The translations under genes and the position numbers were made by a program. The notes under the pieces are model-generated. The model made no database searches. It was not told the origin of the DNA and saw only the letters and a program-made list of their open reading frames with translations. DNA of 64,000 nt from Microbacteriaceae bacterium (GTDB lineage: Bacteria > Actinomycetota > Actinomycetes > Actinomycetales > Microbacteriaceae): the NCBI GenBank assembly GCA_947373155.1, contig CANBWO010000002.1, positions 48,155 through 112,154 of the forward strand, read 5' to 3'. The stretch's first letter is position 1. Every line of letters begins with the position of its first letter. Positions 25,462 to 34,913 of this stretch are shown here, piece by piece.

Positions 25462-26271
25462 CTATTCGAACTCGTGTTCGACTGTTGGGAACACCCTGTT
25501 TTGGACATCCGAAACGTACTGTTCGGCAGCGGTAGCCAAGACTTGACCGATTTGGGCGTATTGCTTCACGAACTTTCGTGGTTTCCCACCGTGTAGTCCG
25601 GCAAAATCGGTCCAGACCAAAATCTGTCCGTCGCAGCCCGCACCGGCTCCGATTCCAATGGTTGGAATGCTGAGTTGAGCCGAAACTTCACTGGCCAACT
25701 TGGCAGGCACCATCTCTAGCACCACGGCGAAAGCGCCGGCGGCTTCAACAGCCTTGGCGTCGGCCAGCAGTTGATCGGCTGAGTCCCCTCTTCCCTGAAC
25801 TTTGAATCCGCCAAGGGTATTTACGCTCTGCGGGGTAAAGCCAATGTGGCCCATCACTGGAATACCAGCCTGGACCAGCGCCTGGATTTGCAATGCGCTG
25901 CGCTCTCCGCCCTCAAGCTTTACCGCCGCGGCACCCGATTCCTTGAGCATCTTGATTCCGTTTAGTAACGCAACATCGGCTCCGGGTTCATAGCTTCCGA
26001 ATGGCATGTCGATTACCACAAGCGCTCTGCTGGCCGCACTAGAAACGGCCCTGCCGAAAGGAATCATCTCTTCGATGGTGATTGGCAAGGTTGACGAGTA
26101 TCCGAGAGCGTTGTCGGCCGCAGAGTCTCCAACTAAAAGCACATCCACCCCAGCAAGGTCAAATATTCCTGCGGTTAGGTGGTCGTAACTGGTCAGGCAG
26201 ACAATCGGTCGCCCCTGAGCCTTAAAATCTGCCAGGGTTGAGGTACGAACTACCTTCGGTGTGTTGGTCAC
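25462..26271 (-). CDS. panB: ketopantoate hydroxymethyltransferase
   Basis: 269 aa from a GTG. First committed enzyme of pantothenate synthesis: adds a hydroxymethyl group from methylene-THF to 3-methyl-2-oxobutanoate. Visible motifs are LTSYDHLTAGIFD, the metal-site VGDSAADNALGY with STLPITIEEM, AAAVKLEGG and VVLEMVPA with the catalytic Glu. Its start overlaps the ridA stop by 4 nt (GTGA), so the two are translationally coupled. No panC or panD is present in the window. Confidence 0.94.
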   Translation of the reverse strand: MTNTPKVVRTSTLADFKAQGRPIVCLTSYDHLTAGIFDLAGVDVLLVGDSAADNALGYSSTLPITIEEMIPFGRAVSSAASRALVVIDMPFGSYEPGADVALLNGIKMLKESGAAAVKLEGGERSALQIQALVQAGIPVMGHIGFTPQSVNTLGGFKVQGRGDSADQLLADAKAVEAAGAFAVVLEMVPAKLASEVSAQLSIPTIGIGAGAGCDGQILVWTDFAGLHGGKPRKFVKQYAQIGQVLATAAEQYVSDVQNRVFPTVEHEFE

Positions 26272-26663
26272 TCAGCGCGCTTCCAGGCATCGGCCTCGAT
26301 CTCAACCAGCATTCCAGGGTTGATGAACTTGAGTCCTGCAAGCATTGTGGCTGCTGGACGAATATCGCCGAAAGCCTCTCCGTGGGCCTTGCCAACGGCA
26401 TCCATGTCTTCCACGTTTGAAAGGTAGACACGGGTGCGGACCACGTCGTTTAGTGTGTAGCCAACCTGAGCCAGCGCGGCTGCAATAACTACCTCGATAG
26501 TGATTTTCGCCTGACCGTACGCATCGCCCTCGTGCTGGAGCACGCCCTCAACGGTTGCGGTAGAACCCGATACGTGAACGTATTCGCCGCAAACCGTGGC
26601 TCGTGAGTAACCGATTACCGGCTCGTAGGGGGAGCCGCTGCTAATTAGCCTGTCTGCTGCCAT
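26268..26663 (-). CDS. RidA-family protein lacking the catalytic Arg
   Basis: 131 aa. YjgF/RidA fold: SGSPYEPVIGYSRATV, AQVGYTLNDVVRTRVYLSNV and LVEIEADAWK. In imine-deaminating RidA the conserved segment reads P-A-R-(S/T); here it is RPAATML, with Ala105 where the substrate-binding Arg sits in E. coli RidA. This places it with Rid subfamilies (Rid4-7 type) that do not show imine/enamine deaminase activity. It lies between nadE (21 nt) and panB (4-nt overlap). Confidence 0.88.
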   Translation of the reverse strand: MAADRLISSGSPYEPVIGYSRATVCGEYVHVSGSTATVEGVLQHEGDAYGQAKITIEVVIAAALAQVGYTLNDVVRTRVYLSNVEDMDAVGKAHGEAFGDIRPAATMLAGLKFINPGMLVEIEADAWKRAE

Positions 26664-26684
26664 TTTGTTCCTCGTTCTCTGGGT

Positions 26685-28355
26685 TTATCGAAACTTGTTG
26701 GTGATTGGCATTCGGCGATCGCGCCCGAACGACATTCCCGAAATCTTTGGGCCAATAGCGCCCTGGCGTCGCTTCCATTCACTCATGGAAACCAGCGAAG
26801 CAATCTTATCCACCACATCGGCCGCGAAACCCGCAGCGATGATTTGTTCTCTGGTCTGTCGGCCATCGATGTAAAGAGCTAGCAGCGCATCAAGTTGCTC
26901 ATAGGGAGGAAGCGAATCTTGGTCAACCTGGCCGGGTCTGAGTTCAGCCGATGGTGGTTTGGTGATGGAGTTCTGGGGGATCGGTTCGATGAGTCCCGCG
27001 GCCCGGGCTTTTGCGTTTCGCCATTCCGCCAAAGCCCAGACCATGGTTTTTGGTACGTCTTTGATCGGTGCGAAACCACCCACTGAATCACCGTAAATCG
27101 TGCTGTAACCAACTGCCAACTCAGTCTTATTGCCGGTTGTTAGCGTGAGATGCCCCTCTTTGTTACTAAGCGCCATCAGAATAAGCCCTCGAACTCTGGC
27201 CTGCAGGTTTTCGGCAGACAGGTCGGTAAGCCCAAGTTGGTTCTCTGTTACCGCAACAATGTCTTTAATAGCTTCGGTTCGAATGTGCGCCCCAAGGCGC
27301 TCAGCTAAGTCGAAGGCGTCGGATTTACTGTGGTCACTTGAGTACACGCTCGGTAGGGAAACGCCGTAAACCGAATCGGCTCCCAGTGCGTCTGCCGCGA
27401 TCGTGGCGCAAACCGCGGAGTCGATGCCACCGCTCAAGCCCAAAACCACCGACTTGAAACCGTTTTTGCGTACGTAATCTGCCAGACCCAGTGTTAGGCA
27501 GTTCCAGACCGACTCAAGGGCATCGGTGTTGGTATTTTGGAGTGGTTGCCCGACATTTTCAGCATCGATGTTTTCGATTAGACCACCGGTTGCGATATCA
27601 GCGATTTGAAGGCCGGTTTGGAAGGCCGCGCCTAATGCCCGTAGTGCGCCTGTTGCATCAACCAGCAAACTGTTTCCGTCGAAGACCAAATCATCTTGGC
27701 CGCCAACCAAATTCACGTAGGCCACGGCGCTGTTTGTACTCTGAGCTAGGCCGCTAACTAGTTCTAGTCGCGTGCTCTGTTTCTCGAGTTCGAAAGGCGA
27801 ACCGTTTAGCACCAGAGTCAAATCTGTTTTGTCGCTGGCCACGCGAGCTACCGGGCCGCCGTCCTGCCAAATGTCCTCGCAAATCAAGATGCTGCAGCGG
27901 ATTCCATTCACTTCGAAAGTGCAGGATTTATCGCCGGGGACAAAGACTCTGAACTCATCGAAGACGCCGTAGTTTGGCAGGTGATGTTTGGCGTATCTTG
28001 CAACTACCGAACCGCCGTTTAGAACGCTCGCACAGTTATTCGCTATGGCCCAGTGCGATTGGTCCTCGGTTGCTGCCAGTGCCGGGTGCCCAATGACCAC
28101 GTGCATCTCACCAAGTCCGCATTTTTGCAGTTGTTTGGCAAATGCATCGATGGCGGCTTCCGCCTGCTGAACAAATCCAGGTCTGGTAGCCAAATCCTCG
28201 ATTGGGTAGCCGGTGGCCGACATCTCGCCAAAAAGAATGATGTCTGCACCCTGATTGTGAGCCTGTTTCACCCATTCGAGGCAGTCAGCAAGGTTGTTCG
28301 AAATGGCGCCAACCACGGGGTTGGTCTGAGCCAATGCCAAGCGAACTTTTGCCAT
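26685..28355 (-). CDS. nadE: glutamine-dependent NAD+ synthase
   Basis: 556 aa from the ATG at 28355. N-terminal nitrilase-type amidase with Glu (FGEMSATGYP), Lys (AKHHLPNYGVF) and Cys (ILICEDIW); C-terminal NAD synthase with P-loop GLSGGIDSAV and KTELAVGYSTIYGD. It amidates deamido-NAD using glutamine-derived ammonia channelled between domains. The longer frame to 28406 covers the divergent promoter and is rejected. A TAGGCT -10 box lies 7 nt before the ATG and no ribosome site is present. Confidence 0.95.
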   Translation of the reverse strand: MAKVRLALAQTNPVVGAISNNLADCLEWVKQAHNQGADIILFGEMSATGYPIEDLATRPGFVQQAEAAIDAFAKQLQKCGLGEMHVVIGHPALAATEDQSHWAIANNCASVLNGGSVVARYAKHHLPNYGVFDEFRVFVPGDKSCTFEVNGIRCSILICEDIWQDGGPVARVASDKTDLTLVLNGSPFELEKQSTRLELVSGLAQSTNSAVAYVNLVGGQDDLVFDGNSLLVDATGALRALGAAFQTGLQIADIATGGLIENIDAENVGQPLQNTNTDALESVWNCLTLGLADYVRKNGFKSVVLGLSGGIDSAVCATIAADALGADSVYGVSLPSVYSSDHSKSDAFDLAERLGAHIRTEAIKDIVAVTENQLGLTDLSAENLQARVRGLILMALSNKEGHLTLTTGNKTELAVGYSTIYGDSVGGFAPIKDVPKTMVWALAEWRNAKARAAGLIEPIPQNSITKPPSAELRPGQVDQDSLPPYEQLDALLALYIDGRQTREQIIAAGFAADVVDKIASLVSMSEWKRRQGAIGPKISGMSFGRDRRMPITNKFR

Positions 28356-28361
28356 AACCAT

Positions 28362-28368
28362 TAGCCTA
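28362..28368. promoter_or_regulatory. bidirectional -10 element TAGCCTA (nadE / glnA2)
   Basis: Reads TAGGCT on minus (28368-28363), 7 nt before the nadE ATG, and TAGCCT on plus (28362-28367). The plus start would be near 28374, giving glnA2 a ~21-nt leader that contains GAGAGGA. Both divergent genes therefore appear to use one overlapping -10 element. Confidence 0.55.
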
Positions 28369-28394
28369 GTAGGAGGTACTGAGAGGATTTTTCC

Positions 28395-29732
28395 ATGGAT
28401 AAGCAACGCGATTTCGTACTACGAACCATTGAGGAACGCGGCGTCAAGTTCATTCGCCTATGGTTCACCGATGTTGCCGGAACTCTTAAGTCAGTTGCCA
28501 TTGCTCCTGCCGAAGCCGAGGGCGCTTTTGCCGAGGGATTGGGCTTCGATGGCTCCTCCATCGAGGGCTTGGCTCGTACCTACGAAGCCGACATGCTTGC
28601 CATGCCAGACCCTAGTACCTTCCAAATTCTTCCTTGGCGCGGCGAAATCGACCCGACCGCTCGCATGTTCTGCGACATCACGACTCCAGATGGCCAACCA
28701 GCAGCCGCTGACCCAAGAAACGTGTTGCGTCGCGCGTTAAATAAGGCCAGTGAAAAAGGTTTCTCGTTCTACATCCACCCAGAGATTGAGTTCTACCTAC
28801 TCAAGAGTCCGAACTTCGAAAACGGCGGTCCGGTTCCAGTAGACAATGCCGGTTACTTCGACAACGTTCCAGGTGGAACCGCACACGATTTCCGCCGCAG
28901 GGCAGTAGGCATGCTGGAGCAGTTGGGCATTTCTGTTGAGTTCAGCCACCACGAGGGTGGTCCGGGTCAGAACGAAATCGACCTACGCTACGCAGATGCC
29001 TTGACCATGGCCGACAACATCATGACTTTCCGAACTGTTATCAAGGAAGTGGCCATTGAGCAGGGCGTTTACGCCACGTTCATGCCAAAGCCATTCACCG
29101 AACACCCCGGATCGGGAATGCACACTCACCTTTCGCTTTTCGAAGGTGACACCAACGCGTTCTACGATGCTTCGGACCCCTACCACCTAAGTAAGACCGC
29201 CAAGCACTTCATCGCTGGTCTGTTGCGTCACGCGTCTGAAATCACCGCGGTCACTAACCAGTACGTGAACAGTTACAAGCGCCTATGGGGCGGCGGCGAG
29301 GCCCCGTCATTCGTATGTTGGGGTCACAACAACCGTTCCGCTTTGATTCGTGTACCGCTGTATAAGCCGAATAAGGGCCAGTCAACCCGAGTCGAGTACC
29401 GTGCGATTGACTCAGCGGCAAACCCTTACCTGGCTTACTCGCTGTTGTTGGCAGCAGGCATGAAGGGCATCGAAGAAGAGTACGTTTTGCCTCCGGAGAC
29501 CGAGGATAACGTTTGGGATCTAAACGATGCCGAACGCCGAGCAATGGGCATTCAGCCGCTTCCTCAGAGCCTGGACCACGCGATTCGAAAGCTTGAGGAA
29601 AGCGAGTTGGTTGCGGAGACCCTTGGTGAAGAGGTTTACAGTTATGTGCTGGCGAACAAGCGTCGCGAATGGAGCGATTATCGTCGTCAGGTCACAAACT
29701 ATGAGCTACAGCAGAACCTTGGTACCCTCTAA
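28395..29732 (+). CDS. glnA2: type I glutamine synthetase, GlnA2 class
   Basis: 445 aa, the GSI-alpha length. Glutamine synthetase motifs: LGFDGSSIEGLART, FYLLKSP in the metal site, EFSHHEGGPGQNEIDL, KPFTEHPGSGMHTHLSLF and the Arg-rich NNRSALIRVP. The region that carries the adenylylated Tyr in GlnA (NLYDLP type) reads VWDLNDAERR here and lacks it, so GlnE is not expected to control this enzyme. GAGAGGA lies 7 nt before the ATG. The order glnA2-glnE-glnA matches mycobacteria. Confidence 0.94.
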   Translation: MDKQRDFVLRTIEERGVKFIRLWFTDVAGTLKSVAIAPAEAEGAFAEGLGFDGSSIEGLARTYEADMLAMPDPSTFQILPWRGEIDPTARMFCDITTPDGQPAAADPRNVLRRALNKASEKGFSFYIHPEIEFYLLKSPNFENGGPVPVDNAGYFDNVPGGTAHDFRRRAVGMLEQLGISVEFSHHEGGPGQNEIDLRYADALTMADNIMTFRTVIKEVAIEQGVYATFMPKPFTEHPGSGMHTHLSLFEGDTNAFYDASDPYHLSKTAKHFIAGLLRHASEITAVTNQYVNSYKRLWGGGEAPSFVCWGHNNRSALIRVPLYKPNKGQSTRVEYRAIDSAANPYLAYSLLLAAGMKGIEEEYVLPPETEDNVWDLNDAERRAMGIQPLPQSLDHAIRKLEESELVAETLGEEVYSYVLANKRREWSDYRRQVTNYELQQNLGTL

Positions 29733-29767
29733 AATCAGGCCTAGCCTTAGCGGACTGGATTGTTTCA

Positions 29768-32700
29768 ATGGCAACTGCTAGAAGTGGTGGCTCACTAACC
29801 GAGCTTGCCCGCTACGGTTTCAGCGACCTGTCTGGCACCGTTGCAAAACTCGACCAGCTTGTCTCTTTAGTGGGCGACTCCGGCAGGGCCGCCGTGGCCT
29901 CGCTTGCCAAGACAGCTAATCCCGACCAAGCACTCAACGCCTTGCTTGCGCTGGGTGAATCGGACCGGAGCAGAGTCAAAAAGTTGCTCAGTAAGAGCGA
30001 TTCCGCGGACCGGTTGTGTTTGGTGCTTGGTGCGTCATCTGCCTTGGTTGATTTCCTTAGGCGTCACCCTCAGCAACTACAACTATTTGAAAAGCCGGTT
30101 GCCCACCTCGATCATCAAGACAAAGTCTTGGACCGTATGCGGGTTGCACTTAGCCCGGTTCTGACCCAAGTGGTGAATAAGAAGATCGCAGAGCCAGATC
30201 TGGCTTTTGATTCGGCTTCCTGTTGGAACCTGATTCGCAAGGAATACCGTTCCGAGCTACTGCGCGTGGCTATTTTTGATCTTTCGGCAACATCGGCCAC
30301 AGCGGCACTCCCGGTTGTTGCTGCGGCACTGTCGGACATCGCTGGGGCAGCCATTGAATGTGGAATCGACTTGGCACGGGTTGAGTTGGCTCAAACCAAA
30401 GAATATGGCTCATTCGAAGCCCACGAGGTGGCGGCTACCGAATTTACCGTGATCGCTATGGGTAAGTGCGGTGCCAGAGAACTCAACTACATAAGCGATG
30501 TGGATGTCATTTTTGTTGCCGGGTCTGCCAGGCCAGATTTTGAGCCGGCGCGGGCGGTGGAAATTGGAACTAAGTTAGCCAACCGAATGATGCGGGCCAT
30601 GGATGGAACTTCCACCGAGCCGATGCTTTGGCAGGTGGATCCGAACCTGAGGCCAGAGGGTAAATCCGGTGCTCTGGTTAGAACTCTTGATTCGCATATC
30701 GCCTACTACGAGCGATGGGCGGAGTCTTGGGAGTTTCAGGCACTTCTAAAGGCGCGTCACCTGGCGGGTACAAAAACGCTTGGTGAAGCGTACGTGTCCG
30801 CACTCAATCCAAAGGTTTGGCTCAGTGCCAAAAGAGATAACTTCGTTGAGTCGGTTCAAAAGATGCGCCAACGCGTCACCGATAACATCCCAGCTGCAGA
30901 GGTCGATCGCCAAATCAAATTAGGCCCTGGTGGCCTCAGAGACGTTGAGTTCACTGTTCAGCTGCTTCAGCTGGTGCACGGAAGAACCGACGAAACAGTT
31001 CGCCAGCGCGACACTTTAGGTGCCATCGATGCGCTTCGCGACGGCGGCTACATTGGCCGAGGAGAGGCACAGAGCTTCTCGGATAACTACCGCTTTTTGC
31101 GAGTTCTAGAGCACCGCATTCAGTTGAGCGAATTGCGGCGAACGCACCTGATGCCAACTTCGGAGGACGCCCTTAGATCTCTTGGAAGAAGCGTCAACAC
31201 TTCGTTTACCGCCGAATCCCTTATTTCGGAGTGGGAGCGCGTAAAGACGGAAGTTAGAGGGTTGCACCAAAAGCTCTTTTACCGTCCGCTGCTTTCTGCT
31301 GTTGCCAAACTCGACGACGTTTCGATGGCCTTGTCAGATTCCCAGGCAATCGACCGACTCGGCGCGATTGGCTTTACCGATCCCAAGGGCGCGCTTTCAC
31401 ACATCGCTGCTCTCACCAGTGGTCTGAGTCGTAGAGCCGCCATTCAACGACAGCTATTGCCAGTTCTGCTTGAATGGTTTGCCCGAGGAACCGATCCGGA
31501 TGCCGCTCTCTTGGCCTTCAGGCGCCTGTCTGAGGACCTGGGGGAGTCTCCTTGGTATTTGCGCATGCTTCGCGACGCTTCGGGCGCTGCCGAGCGTATG
31601 ACTCAGGTTCTGTCTAACAGCAGGCTGGCGACCTCGCTATTTGAACGAATCCCCGAGGCCGCGGCTTGGTTCGAGCGCACCGAAGACCTAGTTCCCATGA
31701 CCATGGATGAACTTACTGCCGAATTTTCAGCCATCAATGATCGTCACTCCGAGGCCGAGAGCGCATCAAGCGCCGTACGAGCAGTGCGTCGGCGTGAAAC
31801 CCTCCGCGTGGCCATGGGTGCGGTCCTGGGTGATTTAAACCTGGAGCAGATTGCTCAGGCTCTGTCACAGTTGAACGAGACATACATTCGCGCAATTTTG
31901 CAAACCGTACGCACCACCAGCGAGTATCGGGCTGGCGGTTTGCGTCTGGCAAATGCCGTAGATTTCGCAGTAATAGCCATGGGCCGTTCCGGTGGTGGCG
32001 AGATGGGCTTCGGTTCGGACGCAGACGTTATGTTCGTTTATCAGCCAATGCCCGGTGTGGATCCGCAAATCGCCCAACAGGCGGCCGAACGCATTGTCAC
32101 GGAGCTCCGCGACCTAAGCCGAGACCAGTTGCTGGAGTTTGAGCTTGATCTTGATCTAAGACCCGAGGGCAAGAACGGCCCGGTTGTTCGATCTCTTGAG
32201 TCTTATCGCGCGTATTACGACCGTTGGAGCGACTCCTGGGAATCCCAGGCATTGCTTCGGGCAAAACCAATCGCTGGGTCTCAGGCGCTAATGGATGCCT
32301 TCGAATCACTCATTGATCAGCACCGCTACCCAGCTCAAGTCGAGCAAAAAGTAATTCTAGAGATCAGGCGTATCAAAGCTCGAGTTGAAACCGAGCGTTT
32401 GCCGCAGGGAGCGGACCCAAAGCGTCACCTCAAGCTTGGTCGTGGATCCCTCAGCGACGTGGAATGGTTAGTTCAGCTACTTCAACTGCAGCACGGCCGT
32501 GAGTATCCGAGTATTCGCACCCCCAAGACCTTGCCAGCACTCGAGGCCTGCGTCGAAGCCGGCTTGATAGCCGAGCACGATGCCAATGTCTTGGCCGCCT
32601 CGTGGACTCTTTGTTCACGAGTACGCAGTGCCTCTGTTTTGTGGGCCAATAAGCGCACCGATGTTCTACCTGTCGACCGCAAACAGCTTGACGGCATAGC

Positions 32701-32830
32701 TCGAATCTTGGAGTACCCGCCCTACAGCGCTTCAGTTTTGGAGCAGGACTACCTTGCTCAAACCAGGAGAGCGCGGGCGGTGTTCGAACGCTTGTTCTTT
32801 GGGTGGGAAACCAAACCAACCGAAGACTAA
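29768..32830 (+). CDS. glnE: glutamine synthetase adenylyltransferase/deadenylylase
   Basis: 1020 aa. Two nucleotidyltransferase domains: N-terminal GKCGARELNYISDVDVIF (Asp244 and Asp246) for deadenylylation and C-terminal GRSGGGEMGFGSDADVMF (~739-756) for adenylylation, each followed by a helical GlnE/PII-uridylyl-type domain (KLGPGGLRDVEF and KLGRGSLSDVEW). It attaches or removes AMP on the GlnA Tyr in response to nitrogen status. It starts 35 nt after glnA2 and ends at a strong bidirectional terminator facing glnA, its target. Confidence 0.97.
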   Translation: MATARSGGSLTELARYGFSDLSGTVAKLDQLVSLVGDSGRAAVASLAKTANPDQALNALLALGESDRSRVKKLLSKSDSADRLCLVLGASSALVDFLRRHPQQLQLFEKPVAHLDHQDKVLDRMRVALSPVLTQVVNKKIAEPDLAFDSASCWNLIRKEYRSELLRVAIFDLSATSATAALPVVAAALSDIAGAAIECGIDLARVELAQTKEYGSFEAHEVAATEFTVIAMGKCGARELNYISDVDVIFVAGSARPDFEPARAVEIGTKLANRMMRAMDGTSTEPMLWQVDPNLRPEGKSGALVRTLDSHIAYYERWAESWEFQALLKARHLAGTKTLGEAYVSALNPKVWLSAKRDNFVESVQKMRQRVTDNIPAAEVDRQIKLGPGGLRDVEFTVQLLQLVHGRTDETVRQRDTLGAIDALRDGGYIGRGEAQSFSDNYRFLRVLEHRIQLSELRRTHLMPTSEDALRSLGRSVNTSFTAESLISEWERVKTEVRGLHQKLFYRPLLSAVAKLDDVSMALSDSQAIDRLGAIGFTDPKGALSHIAALTSGLSRRAAIQRQLLPVLLEWFARGTDPDAALLAFRRLSEDLGESPWYLRMLRDASGAAERMTQVLSNSRLATSLFERIPEAAAWFERTEDLVPMTMDELTAEFSAINDRHSEAESASSAVRAVRRRETLRVAMGAVLGDLNLEQIAQALSQLNETYIRAILQTVRTTSEYRAGGLRLANAVDFAVIAMGRSGGGEMGFGSDADVMFVYQPMPGVDPQIAQQAAERIVTELRDLSRDQLLEFELDLDLRPEGKNGPVVRSLESYRAYYDRWSDSWESQALLRAKPIAGSQALMDAFESLIDQHRYPAQVEQKVILEIRRIKARVETERLPQGADPKRHLKLGRGSLSDVEWLVQLLQLQHGREYPSIRTPKTLPALEACVEAGLIAEHDANVLAASWTLCSRVRSASVLWANKRTDVLPVDRKQLDGIARILEYPPYSASVLEQDYLAQTRRARAVFERLFFGWETKPTED

Positions 32831-32859
32831 TTTCGGTTAGTCGCCAACGAAGTTAAATG

Positions 32860-32893
32860 AAAATGGGCCACACCTTGCGGTGTGGCCCATTTT
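32860..32893. terminator. bidirectional terminator between glnE and glnA
   Basis: Perfect 15-bp stem AAAATGGGCCACACC (32860-32874) / GGTGTGGCCCATTTT (32879-32893) with loop TTGC. A-tract and T-tract make it work on both strands for the convergent glnE and glnA transcripts. Confidence 0.95.
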
Positions 32894-32905
32894 GCAATGG
32901 CTCGA

Positions 32906-34345
32906 TTAGACGCCGAAGTACAGTTCGAACTCGTATGGGTGAGGACGAAGTGCCAGTGGCTTGATTTCCTTCTCGCGCTTGTAGTCAATCCAAGTCTCGA
33001 TTAGGTCCTTGGTGAATACGCCGCCCTTTAGTAGGTAGTCGTGGTCTGCCTCAAGTGCCTTTAGAACGTCCTCAAGGTTTCCAGGAACCTGAGGAATGAG
33101 CTTTGCCTCTTCGGCTGGAAGCTCGTAAAGGTCCTTGTCAACAGGCTCGTGTGGTTCAATGCGGTTCTGGATGCCGTCTAGACCAGCCATCAGCATTGCT
33201 GCGAAGGCTAGGTATGGGTTCGACGAAGCATCTGGCGCACGGAACTCAATACGCTTTGCCTTCGGGTTGGTACCGGTCATCGGGATGCGGATTGCAGCCG
33301 AACGGTTACCTGCCGAGTAAACAAGGTTTACTGGAGCCTCAAAGCCTGGAACCAGACGGTGGTAGCTGTTTACGGTTGGGTTGGTGAAGGCAAGAAGCGA
33401 TGGTGCGTGCTTGAGGATACCACCGATGTACCAGCGAGCTAGGTCGCTTAGGCCGCCATAACCGTTCTCGTCGTAGAACAACGGCTTGCCGTCCTTCCAG
33501 AGCGACTGGTGAACGTGCATACCGGAACCGTTGTCGCCGAATAGTGGCTTAGGCATGAAGGTAGCAACCTTGCCGAACTGGTCGGCTACGTTCTTCACGA
33601 TGTACTTGAACTTCAGGATGTCGTCTGCCGAGCTAAGTAGGGTGTCGAACTTGTAGTTGATTTCGCCCTGACCTGCGGTGCCAACCTCGTGGTGGCTACG
33701 CTCGACCTCTAGGCCAGCCGCAGCTAGCTCAAGAACGATCTGGTCGCGCATGTCGGCGTGCTTATCAACTGGCGAAACTGGGAAGTAGCCACCCTTGTAA
33801 GGGGTCTTGTTGGCTAGGTTTCCGCCACGGCCTTCGCTGTCGCGCTCGTCGCGGCCCGAGTTCCAGGCTGCTTCGTCGCTGTCGATGAAGTGCATCGAGC
33901 TGTTCTGCTTGTATTCGTAGCGAACGTCATCGAAGATGAAGAATTCTGCTTCTGGTGCGAAGAATGCGGTGTCTGCGATGCCGGTGCTGGCTAGGTAAGC
34001 CTGCGCCTTGCGAGCAGTCTGACGTGGGTCGCGACCATAGATCTCGCCGTTTCGTGGATTGTAGATATCGAAGATCATGACCAGGGTCTTCTCAACGCGG
34101 AATGCGTCTAGGTATGCGGTGGTCACATCTGGGATTAGCTGCATGTCCGACTCGTGGATCGACGCGAAACCGCGGATCGACGAACCATCAAATAGCTGAC
34201 CATCGATGAAGAACTGCTCGTCGATCATGCTTGCAGGAAGGTTGAAGTGCTGCTGTACACCAGGAAGGTCGGTGAAGCGAACGTCAAGGAACTTTACATC
34301 GTTTTCCTTGATGAACTTGACTACCTCTGAGGCGGTCTTGAACAT
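32906..34345 (-). CDS. glnA: glutamine synthetase type I (adenylylatable)
   Basis: 479 aa, GSI-beta class. Motifs [62 protein letters not shown] and NRSAAIRIP. Tyr407 in DLYELPAEE is the adenylylation site recognised by GlnE, whose gene is the convergent neighbour. It makes glutamine from glutamate and ammonia as a cytoplasmic dodecamer. AAGGGA lies 7-12 nt before the ATG. Confidence 0.97.
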   Translation of the reverse strand: MFKTASEVVKFIKENDVKFLDVRFTDLPGVQQHFNLPASMIDEQFFIDGQLFDGSSIRGFASIHESDMQLIPDVTTAYLDAFRVEKTLVMIFDIYNPRNGEIYGRDPRQTARKAQAYLASTGIADTAFFAPEAEFFIFDDVRYEYKQNSSMHFIDSDEAAWNSGRDERDSEGRGGNLANKTPYKGGYFPVSPVDKHADMRDQIVLELAAAGLEVERSHHEVGTAGQGEINYKFDTLLSSADDILKFKYIVKNVADQFGKVATFMPKPLFGDNGSGMHVHQSLWKDGKPLFYDENGYGGLSDLARWYIGGILKHAPSLLAFTNPTVNSYHRLVPGFEAPVNLVYSAGNRSAAIRIPMTGTNPKAKRIEFRAPDASSNPYLAFAAMLMAGLDGIQNRIEPHEPVDKDLYELPAEEAKLIPQVPGNLEDVLKALEADHDYLLKGGVFTKDLIETWIDYKREKEIKPLALRPHPYEFELYFGV

Positions 34346-34464
34346 AGGGGGTATCCCTTCGATTTTGGATGGGGTTGGCGAGCCATTACGCCTAAATAAA
34401 GTTTACTGGCCGTTTTCCCCTGATGATGCTCACCTTGTGTTTCGTGAATGTAAAACATTCTGCT

Positions 34465-34470
34465 TAGGCT
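34465..34470 (+). promoter_or_regulatory. -10 box for leaderless RDD gene
   Basis: TAGGCT followed by the 6-nt spacer TAGACA and the ATG at 34477; no ribosome site is visible, consistent with a leaderless mRNA. Confidence 0.55.
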
Positions 34471-34476
34471 TAGACA

Positions 34477-34875
34477 ATGACAGCTTCAGAAAGTGCCCGT
34501 TGGGCCGGAGACAGACTCGGTCTTCCTCAGAATGGACCTGGGAGTCTGGCAGGCATGGGCAGGCGCATCCTGGCGATTTTTATCGACTGGGGACTTGCTT
34601 GGCTATTGTGCATTGCCTTTTTTGGTGGTTCGAACGATTTCACGCTTCTCATTTTTGGCGTAATGCAATGGCTGCTTATTTCTACTCTTGGTTACTCGGT
34701 TGGTATGAGAGTTTGCACCATCGCCGTGCGACGGCTGGATGGCATGTGGGTTGGCTTTTGGCGAAGCCTCATCAGAACGGTTCTTTTACTTTTGGTGATA
34801 CCGGTGGCGGTTTGGGACGCAGACAATCGAGGCTTACACGACAAAGCCGCAGGTACCGTGCTGGTCAGAATGTAG
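34477..34875 (+). CDS. RDD-family membrane protein
   Basis: 132 aa. RDD domain: GMGRRILAIFIDWGLAWLL near residue 28 has the paired Arg-Asp signature, followed by two further hydrophobic helices and WDADNRGLHDKAAGTVLV at the end. Small inner-membrane protein of unknown function. The position between glnA and DUF4191 is conserved in Actinobacteria (Rv2219A in M. tuberculosis). Confidence 0.88.
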   Translation: MTASESARWAGDRLGLPQNGPGSLAGMGRRILAIFIDWGLAWLLCIAFFGGSNDFTLLIFGVMQWLLISTLGYSVGMRVCTIAVRRLDGMWVGFWRSLIRTVLLLLVIPVAVWDADNRGLHDKAAGTVLVRM

Positions 34876-34881
34876 ACAAAG

Positions 34882-34911
34882 AAAAACCCCGCCAAGTTGG
34901 CGGGGTTTTTT
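34882..34911. terminator. bidirectional terminator between RDD and DUF4191 genes
   Basis: AAAAACCCCGCC (34882-34893) pairs with GGCGGGGTTTTT (34899-34910), 5-nt loop AAGTT, T-run after. It serves both convergent genes. Confidence 0.93.
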
Positions 34912-34913
34912 AC

